64,000 nucleotides of DNA, taken from assembly GCF_012641405.1 (NCBI RefSeq), contig NZ_JABAII010000009.1:62001-126000 (forward strand). The letters are read 5' to 3'. The notes beneath the pieces are model-generated. The model worked only from the letters and a program-made list of their open reading frames with translations. It was not told where the DNA came from and did no database searches. The position numbers and the translations under genes were made by a program. Shown here piece after piece: positions 62,046 to 64,000 of this stretch. Origin of the DNA: Rhizobium sp. P40RR-XXII (GTDB lineage: Bacteria; Pseudomonadota; Alphaproteobacteria; Rhizobiales; Rhizobiaceae). How positions within the stretch are numbered: the stretch's first letter is position 1; each line of letters begins with the position of its first letter.

Positions 62046-62252
62046 TCACATCAGCTTCGTCATGAGGGCGTTCAGGCCCGAAAGAAGTCCAATCACCACG
62101 ACGCCGAAGATTGCGTATCGCAGTTCCTCGAATGGTGTCCCGTCGAGATAATCGAGCGCATACTCCCAGATGAGCACGATGACGGCGATGGCGATGGCAG
62201 CCGCCAAAAGGCCAAACAGATGACGCCACCTGCCCTGGACAGGGACCGTCAT
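62046..62252 (-). CDS. Small membrane protein, unknown
   Basis: A 68-residue protein with two hydrophobic segments (LFGLLAAAIAIAVIVLIWEY and YAIFGVVVIGLLSGLNAL). Its start overlaps the stop of the upstream gene by 4 bases (ATGA), making it the last gene of the operon that carries the Rieske/ferric-reductase-like protein. No family recognised. Confidence 0.6.
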   Translation of the reverse strand: MTVPVQGRWRHLFGLLAAAIAIAVIVLIWEYALDYLDGTPFEELRYAIFGVVVIGLLSGLNALMTKLM

Positions 62253-63022
62253 GCGCCCGTTCCGTTCGCAAAGCGATCGACTCTGAAGATGAAGAGATCG
62301 TCCCGACGCTCGATGCGACCTTCAAGCACAACCGGTACACTCGTCTTGTCGAGTAGCCCTGCCGGCATAGGGCCACCATCTTTCGACGCGAGCATGAAGA
62401 AAATACGGCCGTCGACCGGTGCGGTGGAGACGAAGACCGGCGGAACGCCGCCGGAAATGCAAAGATTGGCGCAGGCCTTGTGCGCGAGGCCCGTCCCGGG
62501 CTTCATTGCCCCGCCTCCGCATTTCCCGTCACAGATCTCGCCGGTCAGCCGCCATCGTCCGAGATCCTGCGGGGCCGAAATCGCAGGCGCTGCGGGACTT
62601 TGCGGGTCAGCGGCCTTCAATTCATCTCCCCCGCCCACGAGAAGCATTTCGAGATCTCCGCGCTTGACGAAGATGCCGCCAACCCTTGCCGCTTTGCCCG
62701 CAAGTGGCAACGCTCGGTCATCGACGCCAAATTTGCCGGACCCTGCCAGCATAATGGCGCGCGCAGGTGTCGTACCATTTCCAGGCACGCGCAATATCGG
62801 ATAAGGTTCGACCTCCATCGTGCCAGTCAAGTGCTCGCCGTGTAGCGCGTCGGCATAGCTTCCCGCGCCGGGACTTTCGGTATTAAGAGACAAAAACACC
62901 GATGCTGATGCCATGCCGGCGAGAAAGAATACCATGAAGCCGATCATCAGCGCTCGCACATCGGACGGCACCGTCTTGAAGTACCCGACGAAAAATCCTC
63001 GTTCCCTAGGTCCTAGCATCAC
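62249..63022 (-). CDS. Membrane-anchored hypothetical protein
   Basis: A 257-residue protein with one N-terminal membrane helix (about residues 24-47, MIGFMVFFLAGMASASVFLS) and an extracytoplasmic part with paired cysteines (GEICDGKCGGG and HKACANLCISGG) that suggest a metal or disulphide site. The repeated strand pattern (FVSTAPVDGRIFFML, VVLEGRIERRDDLFIFRVD) fits a beta-rich fold. It starts at the last base of the ferric-reductase-like/Rieske gene, so both are co-translated. Confidence 0.65.
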   Translation of the reverse strand: MMLGPRERGFFVGYFKTVPSDVRALMIGFMVFFLAGMASASVFLSLNTESPGAGSYADALHGEHLTGTMEVEPYPILRVPGNGTTPARAIMLAGSGKFGVDDRALPLAGKAARVGGIFVKRGDLEMLLVGGGDELKAADPQSPAAPAISAPQDLGRWRLTGEICDGKCGGGAMKPGTGLAHKACANLCISGGVPPVFVSTAPVDGRIFFMLASKDGGPMPAGLLDKTSVPVVLEGRIERRDDLFIFRVDRFANGTGA

Positions 63023-64000
63023 TATCCACCTAACTTGGCTGAGCCGGCAACCGCGGCAAGCAACTCCGCGGGAATACGAAACGGCTCCATCTTCGTTCCA
63101 AGCGGCAGGGGCTCAGGATCGACGAGGACGCTCGAACCCTGCATTTGCACACGATATTTGCGGATACGCTCCCGGAACGGCGGCGGTGAACAGCCATCTT
63201 CAAGCCGATACTGATAGCCGTGCCATGGACATGTGATGAAACCGGCAATGACCTTGCCCTCGCCGATCGGCCCGTTTTGGTGCGAGCAGACATTCGATAC
63301 GGCGGACAAACTGCCCTTTGAGCGAAAGACCGCGATCCGTTCACCGCCGGGAGAAGCGCCAATGATCGCCCTGCCCTCGGCGATCTCGGAAAGATCGCCA
63401 ACGATGATCCAGGGCTCCTCCGGCGCCTTGGCGGAGGCGGCCGCATCTGCTGCCGTCTCTCGGCGCCCGGCGATCAGATGTAGCGTGCAGAGCAGCGCCA
63501 AGCCGCCAATCAGTAGCAAGCCGAGGGCAAGATCGTGACGATCGAGCAGCGCGCCGAGCGCCACATGGCAGACGATTGCGGCATAAGCGAAATAGACGCT
63601 CATGTGGATGGCCTTCCACAAGGGCGGCGTCAGAAAGGAAAGCCAGAAGTCATGGCTGGTGGCCGCGAGAACAGCCAAAACGACGAGCGCGAAGACACCA
63701 AACAGCTCGAACGGAAAGCCGACGACGCTTGTAAAACTGGTATTGCTTGTAAAGAGGGCCGTCAGTTGCGGGGTTGGACTGTAGGAAAAATACCAGCCGA
63801 AAACGTAATAGGAGTGCGTTGCCGCAACGATCGCCGTCATCACGCCGAAGTGGCGCCTGTTGTAAAGCAGCGGAATGAAGCGCGTATCGATGCGAGCGAG
63901 CGGCCCGATCGCCAGCACGATTGTAAGCATCAGCAGCGCCAGCGAACCGAAAGCGCGCATCCTCTGCGTCGGGAGATCGATATCGCGCAGCGCTGGTGAA
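63022..64000 (-). CDS. Ferric-reductase-like transmembrane/Rieske fusion protein (5' end beyond window)
   Basis: The frame runs from the right edge; an ATG occurs at 63960, but reading continues upstream without a stop to the edge, so the true start is probably outside. The N-terminal half has five or more membrane helices with histidines placed as heme ligands (NRRHFGVMTAIVAATHSYYV and WKAIHMSVYFAYAAIVCHVA), as in ferric-reductase-like transmembrane domains. The C-terminal half is a Rieske domain with both ligand pairs, CSHQNG and CPWHGYQY. Such a fusion would pass electrons between heme and a [2Fe-2S] centre, probably in a respiratory or redox-repair chain. Confidence 0.85.
   Translation of the reverse strand, partial: SPALRDIDLPTQRMRAFGSLALLMLTIVLAIGPLARIDTRFIPLLYNRRHFGVMTAIVAATHSYYVFGWYFSYSPTPQLTALFTSNTSFTSVVGFPFELFGVFALVVLAVLAATSHDFWLSFLTPPLWKAIHMSVYFAYAAIVCHVALGALLDRHDLALGLLLIGGLALLCTLHLIAGRRETAADAAASAKAPEEPWIIVGDLSEIAEGRAIIGASPGGERIAVFRSKGSLSAVSNVCSHQNGPIGEGKVIAGFITCPWHGYQYRLEDGCSPPPFRERIRKYRVQMQGSSVLVDPEPLPLGTKMEPFRIPAELLAAVAGSAKLGG

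Noticed and set aside
1..64000. CRISPR array or phage-type gene cluster
   Set aside because: I saw no regularly spaced repeats and no capsid, terminase or tail genes.

Overview
The window looks like part of an alphaproteobacterial replicon, most likely Rhizobium or a close relative. This is inferred from GC-rich coding, dense operons with 4-base ATGA/GTGA overlaps, and rhizobial-type families: a KaiC-like ATPase with a hybrid histidine kinase, NrsF-type anti-sigma proteins, a bufferin cluster, and an MGH1-type glycosidase. Many decayed genes (AbiEii, DNA ligase D, an alpha/beta hydrolase, an IS481-type transposase, a chemotaxis receptor tail, an AhpD-like protein) suggest an accessory region or secondary replicon; that is inference.

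Layout. 0-3 kb: three tandem membrane-anchored proteins facing a large polytopic membrane protein. 3-6.5 kb: decayed AbiEii and LigD genes around an intact TetR/reductase pair. 6.5-11.5 kb: hybrid kinase plus KaiC-like ATPase, then a flavin monooxygenase. 12.3-14.3 kb: a three-gene set containing a SUKH-like protein, then a tRNA-Leu-like locus whose anticodon arm does not fold. 14.5-17.3 kb: a TPR protein, a DUF6065-like protein and a small secreted protein with a clear terminator. 17.3-21.7 kb: an AraC regulator divergent from a FUSC/DUF1656/HlyD efflux operon. 21.9-28 kb: DUF1684 protein, CHASE4-GGDEF-EAL protein, SnoaL-like protein, a ParD/ParE-type toxin-antitoxin pair and a J-domain protein. 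28-34.7 kb: a LysR-controlled oxidoreductase/hydrolase/VOC operon and an HxlR/SDR pair. 35.7-43.7 kb: a complete hydroxamate-siderophore uptake operon (FecI-type sigma, FecR, TonB receptor, FhuD, FhuB, FhuC).

44-64 kb: the most interesting part. An ECF sigma factor of the SigF type is translationally coupled to an NrsF-like membrane anti-sigma; a second NrsF-like paralogue follows. Reading both strands, I found six intergenic sites of the form GTAAC(G/T)-N16-CG(A/T)A, each with exactly 16 bases between the boxes, each upstream of and oriented toward a gene. They precede the sigma gene itself, bufA (bufferin operon bufA-bufB-bufC-doxX), an alpha/beta hydrolase, a DUF1223 thioredoxin-like protein, a TPR/methyltransferase-HAD-CopD-like-GST operon, and a DUF2934/MGH1-glycosidase pair. 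This matches the promoter motif I recall for Caulobacter SigF, and indicates a compact sigma-factor regulon for metal/redox stress spread over about 15 kb. Interleaved is a TetR-controlled peroxiredoxin/SDR/monooxygenase operon without the motif. The window ends in a ferric-reductase-like/Rieske fusion operon running off the right edge.
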